A stretch of DNA of 64,000 nt. Source: Microglena sp. YARC (Eukaryota; Chlorophyta; Chlorophyceae; Chlamydomonadales; Chlamydomonadaceae). Shown piece by piece: positions 40,821-53,059 of this stretch. Every line of letters begins with the position of its first letter. Positions within the stretch are counted from its first letter, which is position 1. A program made the translations under genes and the position numbers. The stretch covers positions 93,386,668 through 93,450,667 of the forward strand of contig CM039463.1 in NCBI GenBank assembly GCA_022414725.1. Reading direction: 5' to 3'. The notes under the pieces were generated by a model. That model ran no database searches, had not been told where the DNA came from, and saw only the letters and a program-made list of their open reading frames with translations.

Positions 40821-42230
40821 TTCATGGGAGGCTCCCAGGGGGTGGGAGAGGGATTCCAGAGGTTGGGTCGGTTGCTCACCCGTGTCCGTCTGTCCTGGCA
40901 ATGGAGGCGTAGAACTGATGCAAAATGGATTCGCCCACATCAGATTTATTGCAACTTGATGGGGGTTAGCTATGTCTCCAAGTGAAGAGTGAAACGGAAG
41001 TGTGGCGATCACTGACCAGACGAAGCATATTAGCAGTGTTAATTAGCAGGAATGCTGGAAGAAGAATTTGTTACAAGGTTCTATGGACTGGCAATTCGGC
41101 GCCTAACCGACTGCAAAATACAATACTTCCCCCGTGCGATAGCCATGGTAACAAGGGAGTGTGAAAGGACTCGAACCCAGACCGGCTGTAGACATGTCCA
41201 CTTGTCCATGTCTATACATCAACAGTTTAACGACTTGTCAAGATCCGAGGCTTTTAGGATACCGTAGTTATAAAACTCCCCTTTCTGCCCTATTTTCCGC
41301 CCTGCTGCCGGAAGACGGCGGGTAGTTTCTCGAGTCCTATTTTAAGGCGGTGTTGTTTCACTGCTAGGACATGAGCCCCTTGTAATCTTTTGCTGATTTC
41401 CGCCAACCCGGACGTTAAGGCTTCAGCATAGGGAGGCCCCGCTGTCTTCCGGCAGGAAGACAGCAGGTGATTTCTTGAGTCCGATTATAGGGTGGTGTGC
41501 CGGTGTTCATTCACTGCTACGACAGAAGCCCCTTGTAATATTCTTCTTCTGTTTTCATGCTTCATCGACTTATATGCTCCTTGCTTGTCTTCAAGGTTTG
41601 TGGGGGTCCCAAAAAAACCTCCTCACATTATACAACTGGGTGGTGGGCAGGCTGTGCCGCTGTTCTACCTTGGCATAGTTTTGCTGGGTCTACCTAACAC
41701 ACTCCTCTCTCTCGAATCACCAAAATACCGGTACCGTATGCGCTATTAGTTCATCACTTATTCGGATTGGATTGGATTGTCACTTGGTTCTATATGCTGC
41801 CAACTAGGCGTCTAACAGTCTGCAGAATATAAATCTTTTCCCCGTGTGATGTTTGATATTTCACTCTATATACGATCAAGCACTTCCATTATTATTATTG
41901 TTATTATTCCAGTCCTGGACGGAGGAGCAGGACACCCAAAGGCACGCCGTTCTTGCTGTGGAAGGATGCCAAGGTGGCCTGCCTTCATGCCAGAATCTGG
42001 AGGAAACACAGCAACCACATAACTTGAACTTGAACAGGATGTGGAGGAAACACAGCAACCTGCCATCCCTGCCAGGCTGGCATCGAAACCAATAGTGTAG
42101 ACACAGCTCGCCTCCTGTCAATGCCTGCCAGTAAACTTCTTAGATGCGAAAGTGATGAGCAACCCTCTGTGCAAGCAATTATGCAAGCTCTATCTGAATT
42201 TGACTGACGGCAACACTTGATGTGAGGTAC
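40821..42230. other. Spacer with repeats, no gene
   Basis: Besides the repeat at 41070 and a copy of repeat E at 41763, two related stretches with TAGTTTCTCGAGTCC..TAAGGCGGTG and TGATTTCTTGAGTCC..TAGGGTGGTG (41300-41550) form a tandem pair about 140 bp apart. Confidence 0.5.
41070..41260 (-). mobile_element. Possible tRNA-derived SINE S2
   Basis: On the minus strand, TGGACAAGTGGA (A-box-like, 10 of 12) is followed about 31 nt later by GGTTCGAGTCC (perfect B box, about 41148-41160). The body includes CGCACGGGGGAAG and CAGTCGGTTAGGCGCC, shared with the repeat at 41763-41850. Confidence 0.5.
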
Positions 42231-42231
42231 A

Positions 42232-42595
42232 ACTTTTAGGCGGACTAGCTAACCCCCCTCAAACCAAAGGGGGGGGGCGTACTATCTTACCCAGAGGGCC
42301 GGTACCTGGAGTACCGCCCCCCCCTTTGGGGGGGGTTAGCTATTCCGCCTAGGGGTAGGCTATTACGCCCATAGGTCTACATAACCGCACGCATCCAAGT
42401 ACCTTTCGTGTACCTTTATGGCCCCTGTATCTGTATCTGTATCTGGGTAAGCTGGTACCGCCCGTAGGCGGACTAGCTCCAAGTACCTTCATGGCCTATA
42501 TCTCTGGGTAAGCTAGTACCGCCCCTAGGCGGACTAGCGACCCCCCCCCCCCCCCCCCCCCCCCCAAAACCAAAGGGGGGGCGGTACTAGCAAGT
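42232..42595. repeat. GGCGGACTAGC / GCTAGTACCGCC inverted blocks
   Basis: CCAAAGGGGGGGGCGTACTA and GTACCGCCCCCCCCTTTGG are inverted partners, and the motif recurs at 42470-42590 with a C run at 42541-42565. Likely nested foldbacks. Confidence 0.7.
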
Positions 42596-42834
42596 CTACG
42601 AATAATAGACAAGCAGCTATCCAATTAGGAGGTTGCTAGGACTCGCGTTGAATTAGGTAGATGGATATCAAACAGTTTATAACTAGATCCCCATGCCTTA
42701 TTCATAGCCACGTTAAAAGACATGTAGGCCACAACGGAACTGAAACAACGTCCGTCGTCTTATGGTGCAGCAGTAATGAATATGACTTGCCGTTGCTTTC
42801 GCGAGTCAGAATTTCGCCAAGGAGCGATTCTATA

Positions 42835-42980
42835 CAGCCTGGGTTTACTTGACGCAGGGGCCGCAGCCGCGGCTGCAGCCGTAAGCCTGACGCTTACATC
42901 AGTACATCGGCGTGGCGTACCACGTGGAACTGCCAGCTCGTGTAGCGCCGAGACAGCGCCGAGCCGAGCTGGCAATTATA
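42835..42980. repeat. GC-rich hairpins
   Basis: A 14-bp palindrome GCAGCCGCGGCTGC near 42861, and TGCCAGCTCG (42930) pairing with CGAGCTGGCA (42965), flanking GCGCCGAGACAGCGCCGAG. Purpose unknown. Confidence 0.7.
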
Positions 42981-43310
42981 CGCCTGGAGGGCTAAGGGGG
43001 GGGCCCGCCCCCCAGCCTTGCTGACGTCATCCAGGTTCTTTTTAGTAGTTCAGTGCTGCCCATACTACAGGCAAATTCCATTTCCCTTCCCGAATCCTCG
43101 TTCCCTAGCACTCCAATTCCTTGTTCCCAACCAAGTTCCCAACCACGTTCCCTAGCAAGTTCCCAAGCACGCCGAGCCTACCGTTTCAGGGAGCACCAAC
43201 CCCTTTCGCCTTCGAACAAACAATGGTGGGCCTTTTTCTCGGGCCTAAAACTTGCGCACCGCTCATGAACCACCACCACTGCTCACGCCCAATCAATCTA
43301 GCAATCAAAC

Positions 43311-43790
43311 GAGGAGGATAGACCGCGGTCTAGAGCGTTGGGCTTGACCCAGTGGCTGGCTAATGGAACTGACAGGAAGCTGCCATGAGTCGCCCCAAAA
43401 AGAAATAGTGGGAGGAAGAGAAGTCACAGGGGAAGCATGTGGTGGAGATAGACAAGGAAAGCGAGGAGGATAGACCGCGGTCTACAGCATTGGGCTTGAC
43501 CCAGTGGCTGGCTAATGGAGCTGACAGGAAGCTGCCATGAGTCGCCCCAAAAAGAAATAGTGGGAGGAAGAGAAGTCACAGGGGGAGGATGTGGTGGAGA
43601 TAGACAAGGAAAGCGAGGAGGATAGACCGCGGTCTAGAGCATTGGGCTTGACCCAGTGGCTGGCTAATGGATCTGACAGGAAGCTGCCATGAGTCGCCCC
43701 AAAAAAAAATAGTGGGAGGAAGAGAAGTCACAGGGGAGGATGTGGTGAAGACAGACGAGGACAATGAGGAGGAGAGAATGCGGTCTAGAG
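43311..43790 (+). repeat. About 151-bp tandem repeat, three copies
   Basis: GAGGAGGATAGACCGCGGTC recurs at 43311, 43463 and 43614 with the same following sequence (GGGCTTGACCCAGTGGCTGG, AAAAAGAAATAGTGGGAGG). Each begins with a GACCGCGGTC palindrome. Confidence 0.95.
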
Positions 43791-43929
43791 CGTTGTAGCA
43801 GACAAGGTGGAGTGTTTCCGCTCCTCAGGCTAAAAACTAGGGATTAGGCTAGGGATTACTATGATGAAGATAGCCGAAGGAGGCGAGCATCCAAATTGCT
43901 GGCTGGAGCCATGAAACAAATTTCAAGAT

Positions 43930-45090
43930 ATAATCTAATGAATTTATCTGTTTCATTAATTCCATAGCTATTATTTTGTTTCATTAATTCAGTTTCTGAT
44001 TCTGATTCTGATGCATGAATTCCATAGCTTCCAATCCCGCTGTTTCATTAATTCCATAGCTATTATTTTGTTTCGTTAATTCAGTTTCTGATTCTGATTC
44101 TGATTCTGATTCACGAATTCCATAGCTTCCAATCCCACTGTTTCATTAATTCCATAGCTATTATTTTGTTTCGTTAATTCAGTTTCTGATTCTGATTCTG
44201 ATTCATGAATTCCATAGCTTCCAATCCCATTGTTTTATTAATTCCATAGATATTCCAATCCCACTGTTTTATGAATTCCATAGCTATTCCAATCCCACTG
44301 TTTTATGAACTCCATAGCTATTCCAATCCCACTGTTTTATTAATTCCATAGCTATTCCAATCCCACTGTTTTATTAATTCCATAGATATTCCAGTCCCAC
44401 TGTTTTATTAATTCCATAGCTATTCCAATCCCATTGTTTTATTAATTCCATATATATTCCAATCCCACTGTTTTATTAATTCCATAGCTATTCCAATCCC
44501 ACTGTTTTATTAATTCCATAGATATTCCAATCCCACTGTTTTATTAATTCCATAGATATTCCAATCCCACTGTTGTATTAATTCCATAGATATTCCAATC
44601 CCACTGTTTTATTAATTCCATAGCTATTCCAATCCCACTGTTGTATTAATTCCATAGATATTCCAATCCCACTGTTTTATTAATTCCATAGATATTCCAA
44701 TCCCACTGCTTTATTAATTCCATAGCTATTCCAATCCTACTGTTTTATTAATTCCATAGATATTCCAATTTCGCTGTTTCATTAATTGCATCAGTTTTTT
44801 TTCTTCCGGAATACATTCCGATCGGAATACGAGACCCCGTTTTGGCCGAAATTGCCGGAATAAGAAACCTAAAAAAAAGGTTTTTTTACTGAAATTGACT
44901 ACAAATGACCCAAATTGACCGAAATCGGAATAAGGATCCTGTTTTGGGAGGGAAAAAATGGAAAAGGAATAAGATTTCCTCTGTTTTATTTGAAAAACAA
45001 ATCCCTGAATTGCATAGCTATTCCAATTCCACAGTTTTCTTAATTACACAGGTATTCCAATCCCACTGATTCTGATTCTGTTTCATTAAT
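43930..45090 (+). repeat. 34-bp minisatellite TTCCAATCCCACTGTTTTAT
   Basis: Roughly 20 units of CCAATCCCACTGTTTTATTA ATTCCATAG(A/C)TATT, preceded by longer units containing TTTCTGATTCTGATTCTGAT. Interrupted by a MITE at 44792-45007. Confidence 0.95.
44792..45007. mobile_element. hAT-like MITE, family M3, in a minisatellite
   Basis: Ends CAGTTTTTTTTCTTCCG and (reverse) CAGGGATTTGTTTTTC, with a perfect 8-bp duplication AATTGCAT (44784-44791, 45008-45015). Its interior is the reverse of 34410-34629. The interrupted 34-bp array gives the empty site. Confidence 0.9.
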
Positions 45091-45234
45091 TCCAGAGCTA
45101 TTATTTTCAGCTACGAGAAGCAGCTTCTAAGCAGCTCCCCTAGCTGGCTATTTAGCCAGAGCTAAGATGGCAAGATGCCAAATTGCTGCCTGAAGCCATG
45201 TAACCAAGTTCAAATTGTGATGTTCTCATGTTGT

Positions 45235-46050
45235 TGTGATTCAGGGCTATCCTGTGATTTAGGGCTATTCTGTCATTTAGGGCTGTCCTGTCAATCCTGT
45301 TATTTGGGGCTATCCAGTCATTAAGGCCTATCCTGTCATTTTGGGCTATCCTGCCAATCCTGTGATTTAGGGCTATCTTGTCATTTAGGGCTATCCTGTA
45401 GTTTATGGCTATCCTGTGATTTAGGGCAATCCTGTCAATCCTGCTATTTGGGGCTATCCTGTCATTTAGGTCTATCCTGTAAATCCTGTGATTTAGGGCT
45501 ATCCTGTCATTTAGGGCTATCCTGTCAATCCTGTGATCTAGGGCTATCCAGTGATTTAGGGCTATCCTGTCATTTAGGGCTATCCAGTCAATCCTGTGAT
45601 TTTGGGCTATCCTGTCATTTAGGGCTATCCTGTGATTTAGGACTATCCTTTCAATCCTGTGATTCAGGGCTATCCTGTGAATTAGGGCTATCCTGTCAAT
45701 CCTGTGATTTTGGGCTATCCTGTGATTTAGGGCTACCCTGTCAATTTTGTGATGTAGGGCTATCCTGTCAATCCTGTTATTTGGGGCTACCCTGTGATTT
45801 AGGGCTATCCTGCCAATCCTGTGATTTAGGGCTATCCTGTCAATCTTGTTATTTGGGGCTATCCTGTCAATCCTGTGATTTAGGGCTATCCTGCAAATCC
45901 AATGATTTAGAACTATCCTGTAATTTAGGGCTATCCTGCCAATTCTGTGATTCAGGGCTATCCTATAAATCCAATGATTTAGAGCTATCCTGTGATTTAG
46001 GGCTCTCTTATGATTTAGGGCTATCCTGTAAATCCTGTGATCTGAGCTTT
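45235..46050 (+). repeat. 18-bp minisatellite GGCTATCCTGTGATTTAG
   Basis: About 40 units alternating GGCTATCCTGTCATTTAG and shorter CAATCCTGTG forms. An unbroken 207-codon frame (45448-46071, Cys/Leu/Ser-rich) arises from the multiple-of-three period. Confidence 0.95.
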
Positions 46051-46380
46051 TGTAAAATGTGGCGCTTGTAATATTGGTCTGCCCCCCTTGCTAGACCCAC
46101 ACCCACCACCCACATATAAGTGGATTTTGTTTTATTGCATATTTGGTCTGTACTGCCACTGGGGAATGACGACTTGTTCATTGAAATTGTATCCCAAAAT
46201 TTGATGGTCGCATAGATACAACAAAACCGTAAGAAACCGTATGACCTCCAAAAGTACTTGTACATGTTTGCAAAAACGTATGACACAACCCTGCCTTCGG
46301 CCAATCTTCCAGACGTCAAACTTTACTTGTTGACTTCATATCTTGGGTATAATATGGCCACTCTTTGTCACTGCGAATTT

Positions 46381-47343
46381 AGGGGGTCTTTGGTTGGTGT
46401 ATGACAGCCTGGCTGAGCCACTCTTTATCACTGCAATCTTAGGGGGTCTTTGGTTGGTGCATGACAGCCTGGATGAGCCACTGTTTGTCACTGCACATTT
46501 AGGGGGTCTTTGGTTGGTGTATGACAGCCTGGCTGAGCCACTGTTTGTCACTGCACATTTAGGGGGTCTTTGGTTGGTGTATGACAACCTGGCTGAGCCA
46601 CTGTTTGTCACTGCACATTTAGGGGGTCTTTGGTTGGTGTATGACAGCCTGGCTGAGCCACTGTTTGTCACTGCACATTTAGGGGGTCTTTGGTTGGTGT
46701 ATGACAGCCTGGCTGAGCCACTGTTTGTCACTGCACATTTAGGGGTAATTTGGTTGGTGTATGACAGCCTGGCTGAGCCACTGTTTGTCACTGCACATTT
46801 AGGGGGTCTTTGGTTGGTGTATGACAGCCTGGCTGAGCCACTGTTTTGTCACTGCACATTTAGGGGGTCTTTGGTTGGTGTATGACAGCCTGGCTGAGCC
46901 ACTGTTTGTCACTGCACATTTAGGGGGTCTTTGGTTGGTGTATGACAGCCTGGCTGAGCCACTGTTTGTCACTGCACATTTAGGGGGTCTTTGGTTGGTG
47001 TATGACAACCTGGCTGAGCCACCGTTTGTCACTGCACATTCAGGGGGTCTTTGGTTGGTGTATGACAGCCTAGCTGAGCCACTGTTTGTCACTGCACATT
47101 TAGGGGTCTTTGGTTGGTGTATGACAGCCTGGCTGAGCCACTGTTTGTCACTGCACATTTAGGGGGTCTTTGGTTGGTGTATGACAGCCTGGCTGAGCCA
47201 CTGTTTGTCACTGCACATTTAGGGGGTCTTTGGTTGGTGTATGACAGCCTGGCTGAGCCACTGTTTGTCACTGCACATTTAGGGGGTCTTTGGTTGGTGT
47301 ATGACAGCCTGGCTGAGCCACTCTGTCACTGCAAATTTAGGGG
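46381..47343 (+). repeat. 60-bp satellite, 16 copies
   Basis: Units AGGGGGTCTTTGGTTGGTGT ATGACAGCCTGGCTGAGCCA CTGTTTGTCACTGCACATTT, nearly identical. Open on both strands (GLWLVYDSLAEPLFVTAHLG on plus, NSGSARLSYTNQRPPKCAVT on minus). Single-base indels at about 46845 and 47105 break the frames, which argues against coding. Confidence 0.95.
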
Positions 47344-47869
47344 GTCTTTGGCACCCTTTTCTGAACCCCTTCGGATTCCCTCTCACCCATAGTGCACCAT
47401 TTCAAGCCAAGCCATTTTCTGCACCCCAATGCCACCCCTCTCACCCATAGTGCACCATTTCAAGCCAAGCCAAATTGTAATGCACCAGCACCAACCAAAT
47501 CAAAGGGCGTGGAAGACCCCCCCCGAATTAGCAGTGTGTACGAGTAACCATGTATGACAGCCTGGCTTGGGCACTCGTTTTACAAGTCCCTCTCTTCAAC
47601 AGCCTGACCTGTCCTTGAGTTGACAAGTAGTGCTCATGATCTGACCCACTGACGTCCAGTGTCTTGATTTTCATCTAAATGCAGCAGCTTCTAGGCAGCT
47701 ACCCTGACCGGCTATTCAGCCTAAGATAATGCAACCTAGTGTGTCTGGAAGCAGACAGAATCCGCTGTCCAGAACTGACAAAATCTGGGGGCTTGGCCCA
47801 GTGGCTGGATCAGGGAGTTGCCTAGAAGCTGCTGCTTGTAGCTGAAAAGAACTACTATGCTGATGTCCA

Positions 47870-48242
47870 CCTCCCTCTTATGCTGTGCAGCCGAGTGATA
47901 ATATTGATGGCATTTATCCACAGACTTGGTCAGCAGATATGGCTGGCGCTCCTGCCCTACCTCATGATCATCTCTGAGGAGGTTGAGAAGATCCGTCTGT
48001 GCAGGCACTTCACACTTCCCGAATTCACTCACTCGCCAGGGCGCAGTCACAAGCACAGGACTGGGCGGGGCAAGGCAGAGATCCCCCTGTCTCATGAGTG
48101 GCTGCAGCCAGTTGTTTTGAAGGACCAGGAGATCAGCAAGGTGGTATCCAGAACAAGCAAGGAGTTGGTTTACAACAGGAACAAATTGCTTGCTGTCCAA
48201 GCTAGGAATGCTGTCCAAGCTATGCTGGCTGACATGGTGTAG
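47870..48242 (+). CDS. Unrecognised open frame, low confidence
   Basis: A 120-codon frame with mixed composition, unlike nearby arrays. The C-terminal half (SEWLQPVVLKD-like, then a Lys/Arg/Asn-rich helix ending ARNAVQAMLADMV) could be coding. The phrase CATGGCTGACATGGTGTAGG recurs at 48691-48710, so at least its end belongs to a repeat. No family recognised, no start context, and a 160-codon frame overlaps on the minus strand. Confidence 0.2.
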
Positions 48243-48890
48243 GCTGCAGAGATAGAGCGACTACACAGCCGGGATAAAGGGGTGGGTGTGGGTGGGTGAA
48301 ATGGGTAGAAGACCTGGAACAAAGGGTGCAAGCACTCATCAGGTATAGGTCTGGTCGGGGCTAGGGTAAAGGGGGTGGGGTGTGCGTGGGGTGGGGGGTT
48401 GAAATGGGTAGAAGGCCTGGAACAAAGGGCGCATGGCTGCAGAGATAGAGCAGTCTGAGGGAGATGCCTAGAAGCTGATGCTGGAAGCCAAAAAGAAAAG
48501 CAGCGATATCAAACCTGCTTTGCGCCATGATGATGATTACCGTCCTCGATATAGCAGAGACATAGGGCATAGCTTTTAATAAAGTTGCAGGGCAGAGCCC
48601 TATCTGGCCCAGGAGAATCCTGTCTTCACCCCAGACCCCCCCCCCCCCCCTGATAAGAAAGGGGGGGGGGCACGGATACACCTGTCACACATGGCTGACA
48701 TGGTGTAGGCTGCAGATATAGAGCAACTGCACGGCTGGATCCCAACCCGATTGTGTATCACTGCCCAGCGAGGTGGTGCTGAAGACAAGGCAGCAGTTGG
48801 TAGCACCACTGGATGCTTATAAAAGCTACATTGGCTGACATTCTGATGCATACAAAAGTGCCAACACTGGTAATTTGGGGGGTCACCGGC
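48243..48890. other. Spacer with repeat C and palindromic C/G runs
   Basis: 48640-48670 is a C run then TGATAAGAAA then a G run, forming a hairpin. CTGGAACAAAGGGC and GAAATGGGTAGAAG occur twice about 110 bp apart. Confidence 0.5.
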
Positions 48891-48894
48891 ACCC

Positions 48895-49035
48895 TTTTAT
48901 TTGGCTTTAAAGGGTGCATTCTACAGGGAAAGTGGCTTGGCTTTACAGGGTGCATTCTACAGGGAAACTGGCTTGTCTTTACAGGGTGCATTCTACAGGG
49001 AAACTGGCTTGGCTTTAAAGGGTGCATTCTACAAG
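48895..49035 (+). repeat. 36-bp tandem repeat, about four units
   Basis: GGCTTTAAAGGGTGCATTCT ACAGGGAAACTGGCTT with small changes. Confidence 0.95.
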
Positions 49036-49039
49036 GAAA

Positions 49040-49860
49040 CTGGCTCTAGTCAGCAGCAGCTTTCCATCATAAATGAAACTGGACCTCTTCAGCGAGAGCT
49101 GCTTTCGGTCACGAAATTGAACCTCGTGAGCTGCAGCTTTCCATCATGAAACTGGACCTTGTTACAAGGAGCTTTCTATCATGAAATTGGACCTTTTCAG
49201 CAGCAGCTTTCCATCATAAATGAAACTAGACCTTGTCATCAGAAGCTTTCCACCATGAATGAAACTGGACCTTGTTAGAAGCAGCTTTCCACCATGAATA
49301 AAACTGGACCTCGTCATCAGAAGCTTTCCATCATGAATACAACTGGACCTTGTCAGCAGCAGGTTTCCTTCATGAATGAAACTGGACCTCATCAGCAGCA
49401 GCAGCTTTCCATCATGAATAAAACTGGACCTTGTCAGACTCAGCAGCCTTTCATCATGAATGAAACTGGACCTTGTCAGCAGCAGCTTTCCATCATGAAT
49501 GGAACTGGAACGTTTTAAAAGGAGCTTGCCATCATGAATGAAACTGGACCTCGTCAGCGACAGCAGCTTTCCATCATGAATGAAACCGGACCTTGTTAGA
49601 AGCAGCTTTCCATCACGAAACTGGACCTCGTCAGCGACAGCAGATTTTCATCATGAAAACAACTGGACCTTGTCAGCAGCAGCTTTCCATCATGAATGAA
49701 ACTGGACCTCGTCATCATCAGCAGCTTTCCATCATGAATACAACTGGGCCTTGTCAGCAGCAGCTTTCCTTCATGAATGAAACTGGACCTCGTCATCAGC
49801 AGCAGCTTTCCATCATGATTACAACTGGACCTTGTCAGCAGCAGCTTTCCACTTGCTTCA
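49040..49860 (+). repeat. About 36-39-bp repeat CAGCAGCTTTCCATCATGAA
   Basis: About 20 units of AGCAGCTTTCCATCATGAAT plus GAAACTGGACCTTGTCAG with variable CAG number. Frames reading MNETGPCQQQLSI are artefacts. Confidence 0.95.
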
Positions 49861-49959
49861 CGTTCCTTAAATTTTATGCCCTGTGGAAAGACGTAACAAT
49901 TTTCATATTATACTCAGTTTCCAGTCAGGGATTGCTGAGATGACAAGGATTGTAGCACT

Positions 49960-51740
49960 GTTATTGTGACTGCCCCGGTAATGCATGATCAAATCTAGTG
50001 CTTAATCCTTGCTCATTTTGTTCCCAGCAGTCCATCCAGTTGGTGCCTGATGTTGTGTTGTAGTGTTTGCAGAGATGCATGCAGGTGTGCTGCATTCCAA
50101 TTATACGGGTACTAAGGCCGACGCATGTATATGTTTCCAGCCAGGGTTATTAAGATGGCAAGGAGTGTAGCACTGTTATTGTGACTGCCCTGGTAATGCA
50201 TGATCAAATCCAGTTCTTTCTCCTTGCTTGTTCTGTTCCCAGCAGGCCATCCTGTTAGTGGCTGATGTTGTGTTGTTTGTGGTGATGCATGCTGGTGTGC
50301 TGCATTCCAAGTATACAGGTGCATAGGCCGAGACAAGTTTTTGTTTCCAGCCAGGGATTGTTAAGTTGGCAAAGGTTGTATGTAGCACAGTATTTGTGAC
50401 TGCCCTGGTAACGCGTGATCAAATCCAGTGCTTTATCCTTGCTCATTTTGTTCCCAGCAGGACACCCTGTTAGTGTAATGGTACAGAACCCTTCACGGGT
50501 ATCCTGGTCCGTTAAGCGAGGCATACGGATACTCGGTATCCGTAAGCCACGTTACGTACGCACGTGAGACAGTACCATACCTATGTGCTGCCTCATCGCT
50601 CTCACCGCGCACGGTGAATACATAGACTCGAGCATCTCTAGACGAACCCTTCTACTCACTACGAAGACGTTCACCTACGAGTTACTCCACATCCCTACTG
50701 AAGGTAAACACTACTCCTACCCTGCTAGCATCACGCTTATACTCATACACGTAATCCTAACCCTCACGTCGTACGCGTCTCACTTAGTCTTAACCCCGCA
50801 GACTGCTATAGAGCATTCTGTGCTGTTACAGTTAGTGGCTGATATTGTGCTGTAGTGTTTGTGGTGATGTATGCAGGTGTGCTGCATTCCAAGTATACAG
50901 GTACATAGGCCGACACAAGTTTTTGTTTCCAGCCAGGGATTGTCAAGATGGCAAGGACTGTAGCACTGTTATTGTGACTGCCCTGGTAACGTGTGATCAA
51001 ATCCAGTTCTTTCTCCTTGCTCGTTTTGTTCCTAGCAGGACACCCTGTTAGTGGCTGATGTTGTGCTATAGTGTTTGTGATGATGCATGCAGGTGTGCTG
51101 CATTCCGAGTATACAAGTACATAGGCTGACACATGTATATGTTTCCAGCCAGGGGTTGTAAAGATGGCAATGACAGTATTTGTGAATGCCCTGGTTACGC
51201 GTGATCAAATGTAGTGCTTCATGCTTACTCATTCTGTTCCCAGCTGGCCATCCTGTTGGTGGCTGATGTTGTGTTGTACTGTTTGCAAGGATGCATGCAA
51301 GTGTGCTGCATTCCAAGTATGCAGGTGCTTAGGCCGACACATGTTTGTGTTTCCAGCCAGGGGTTGTTAAGATGGCAAGGACTGTATTTGCGAATGCCCT
51401 GGTCATGCATGATCAAATCCAGTGCTATATCCTTGCTCGTTTCGACCCCAGCAGGCCATCCTGTTGGTGGCTAATGTTGTGTTGTAGTGTTTGTGGTTAT
51501 GCATGCAGGTGTGATGCATTTCAAGTATACAGGTACATAAGCCGACACATGTTTGTGTTTCTAGCCAGGGATTGTTAAGATGGCAAGAATTGTAGCACTG
51601 TTATTGTGACTGCCCTGGTAATACATGCTCACATCAGGTGCTTTATCCTTGCTCATTGTATTCGCAGCAGGCCATCCTGTTGGTGGCTGATGTTGCGTTG
51701 TAGTGTTAGCAGGGATGTATTCAAAGTGTTGATGCCCTAT
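49960..51740 (+). repeat. About 210-bp satellite, eight units
   Basis: Each unit has TGACTGCCCTGGTAATGCAT, TTGTTCCCAGCAGGCCATCC, GTGCTGCATTCCAAGTATAC and TGTTTCCAGCCAGGG. Units start near 49970, 50185, 50398, 50977, 51187, 51392 and 51614. One unit carries a 357-bp insertion (50474-50830). Confidence 0.9.
50474..50830. mobile_element. Probable solo LTR
   Basis: Begins TGTAATGGTACAGAA and ends GCTGTTACA, so TG...CA with imperfect inverted ends, and is flanked by a 5-bp duplication GTTAG (50469-50473, 50831-50835). The surrounding 210-bp array gives the empty site. Unlike the LTRs at 53154 in sequence. A short DNA element is the alternative. Confidence 0.7.
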
Positions 51741-51958
51741 CAGTGGTGCACATGCCCGTTGCTGAAGATAAGATGGCACCCCTTCTGAAATGTTCGCACA
51801 CGGTTTGAGGAGTTAAGTATATCGTTCTTGGAAATGTGAATGTTCTGGGAAATGCATGAGCAATGAAATTTCAGTTTCTTTTCTATGTGGTAGTTGTTTC
51901 TGCCACATGTTGATGCATGAGATGATGATTTATTAATATTGTACAATTAAATTATCAC
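51741..51958. other. Unique spacer
   Basis: AT-moderate sequence after the 210-bp array. Nothing recognised. Confidence 0.4.
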
Positions 51959-52104
51959 TGTAGCACAAACTCAGGCCCCCCGTCGGTTAAGCGGTTGTTT
52001 GGGGCTCAGTTCATCAGCGCTTGTTCTTTTTAAGCCCTTCCTATACGGTTGGGCAAGTCCCTTAAGCCTATTTGGCCTACCCCTGGACTGTAACATACAT
52101 ACAT
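51959..52104 (+). repeat. Dispersed repeat B, full copy
   Basis: From GTAGCACAAACTCAGGCCCC through GGTTGGGCAAGTCCCTTAAG to CCCCTGGACTGTAACATACA. This uninterrupted copy shows the state of the site before the LTR element at 53154 inserted in a sister copy. Confidence 0.85.
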
Positions 52105-53040
52105 TTGTTTCTGCCACGTGTTCATCCCAACCTGAAAGATGGTTTGCAAAATATTGGAACAGCCTGGTGAGAATGCTTTACTTTGATTTGATTATGATAC
52201 AGCCTTATGATAACTTTAATTTAATTATTTTAATTTAATTACTTTAATTTGATTTAATTAATTTTAATTTAATTTAATTACTTTAATTTGATTATGATAC
52301 AGCCTTATGATAAGGCTGGGGCCATTTAACCAAGTTCAAGAAATGTATTTTACAAAATATTGGATCAACCTCCGTGTCGCTGGTTTGTGTCGGGAGACCT
52401 CCTGGGGTGAAAGTCTTTTCACAACTTCAAAAAACAAATCTGGTGAGATTGAATTGAATTGAATCGATGATGATTAAGCTGAAGACGGCAAGCAGTGTAA
52501 CCAAGTCTAAGTTCAAGGAATATGGTTGACACAAAATGTAATAATGGAAACATTCAGAATCTGCCCTCCAGTATTGTATTGTCTTCATTTGCTTCTCTTC
52601 CCTTTTTTCTCTTTTGTCAATTTTAGTTTGAATTTATTGTGTTACTGCCGAGGACGGCGAGCAGCACCTTGTGTGTAACTTGCTTAGTTTGAAGTGATTG
52701 TGTTACTGCCGAGGACGACGAGCAGCACCTTGTGTGTAACTTGTACTTGAGGACATAGCTTCAGCCAGAAATTGGGCTGGAGCCATGTAACCAAGTTCTA
52801 TTTTTTGTGAATTTAATTTATTACATGGTATACCGGTATGACCTTGAAATTGAAATTGGTTACATAGCTTCAGCCAGCAATTTGGCTGCTCGCCGTCTTC
52901 GGCAGTTAAAAAAAAGATTACCTGGAAAATGTAAGCGCAAACAAATCACTTTTGTCTTTCATTTGTTTTCTTTTTCTTTTTCATACCGGTTTACCGGTAT
53001 TAGCCTTCAGAGTGCTAGCTGTCTGCAGGTGGATCAAACA
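52105..53040. other. Spacer with TTTAATTTAATT tract and repeat C copies
   Basis: 52205-52300 is a (TTTAATTTAATTA)n stretch that also repeats GATTATGATACAGCCTTATG. 52620-52750 is a 63-bp tandem pair (GTTACTGCCGAGGACGGCGA). 52855-52915 has GCTTCAGCCAGCAATTTGGC, a family C tail. No gene. Confidence 0.5.
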
Positions 53041-53059
53041 TGGGTACTTGGGTAGTACT

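Noticed and set aside
41853..42121. Short frames around a TTATTATTATTG tract
   Set aside because: Overlapping frames on both strands, no motif, and a microsatellite core.
42776..43024. 82-codon Ala-rich frame
   Set aside because: GC-rich hairpin sequence with frames on both strands and no family match.
45448..46071. 207-aa Cys/Leu/Ser repeat protein
   Set aside because: 18-bp minisatellite; the surrounding units in the same array are out of frame.
46343..47392. Repeat proteins of 20-residue units on both strands, or a CRISPR-like array
   Set aside because: Units abut without spacers, so not CRISPR, and indels break the frames; this is a satellite.
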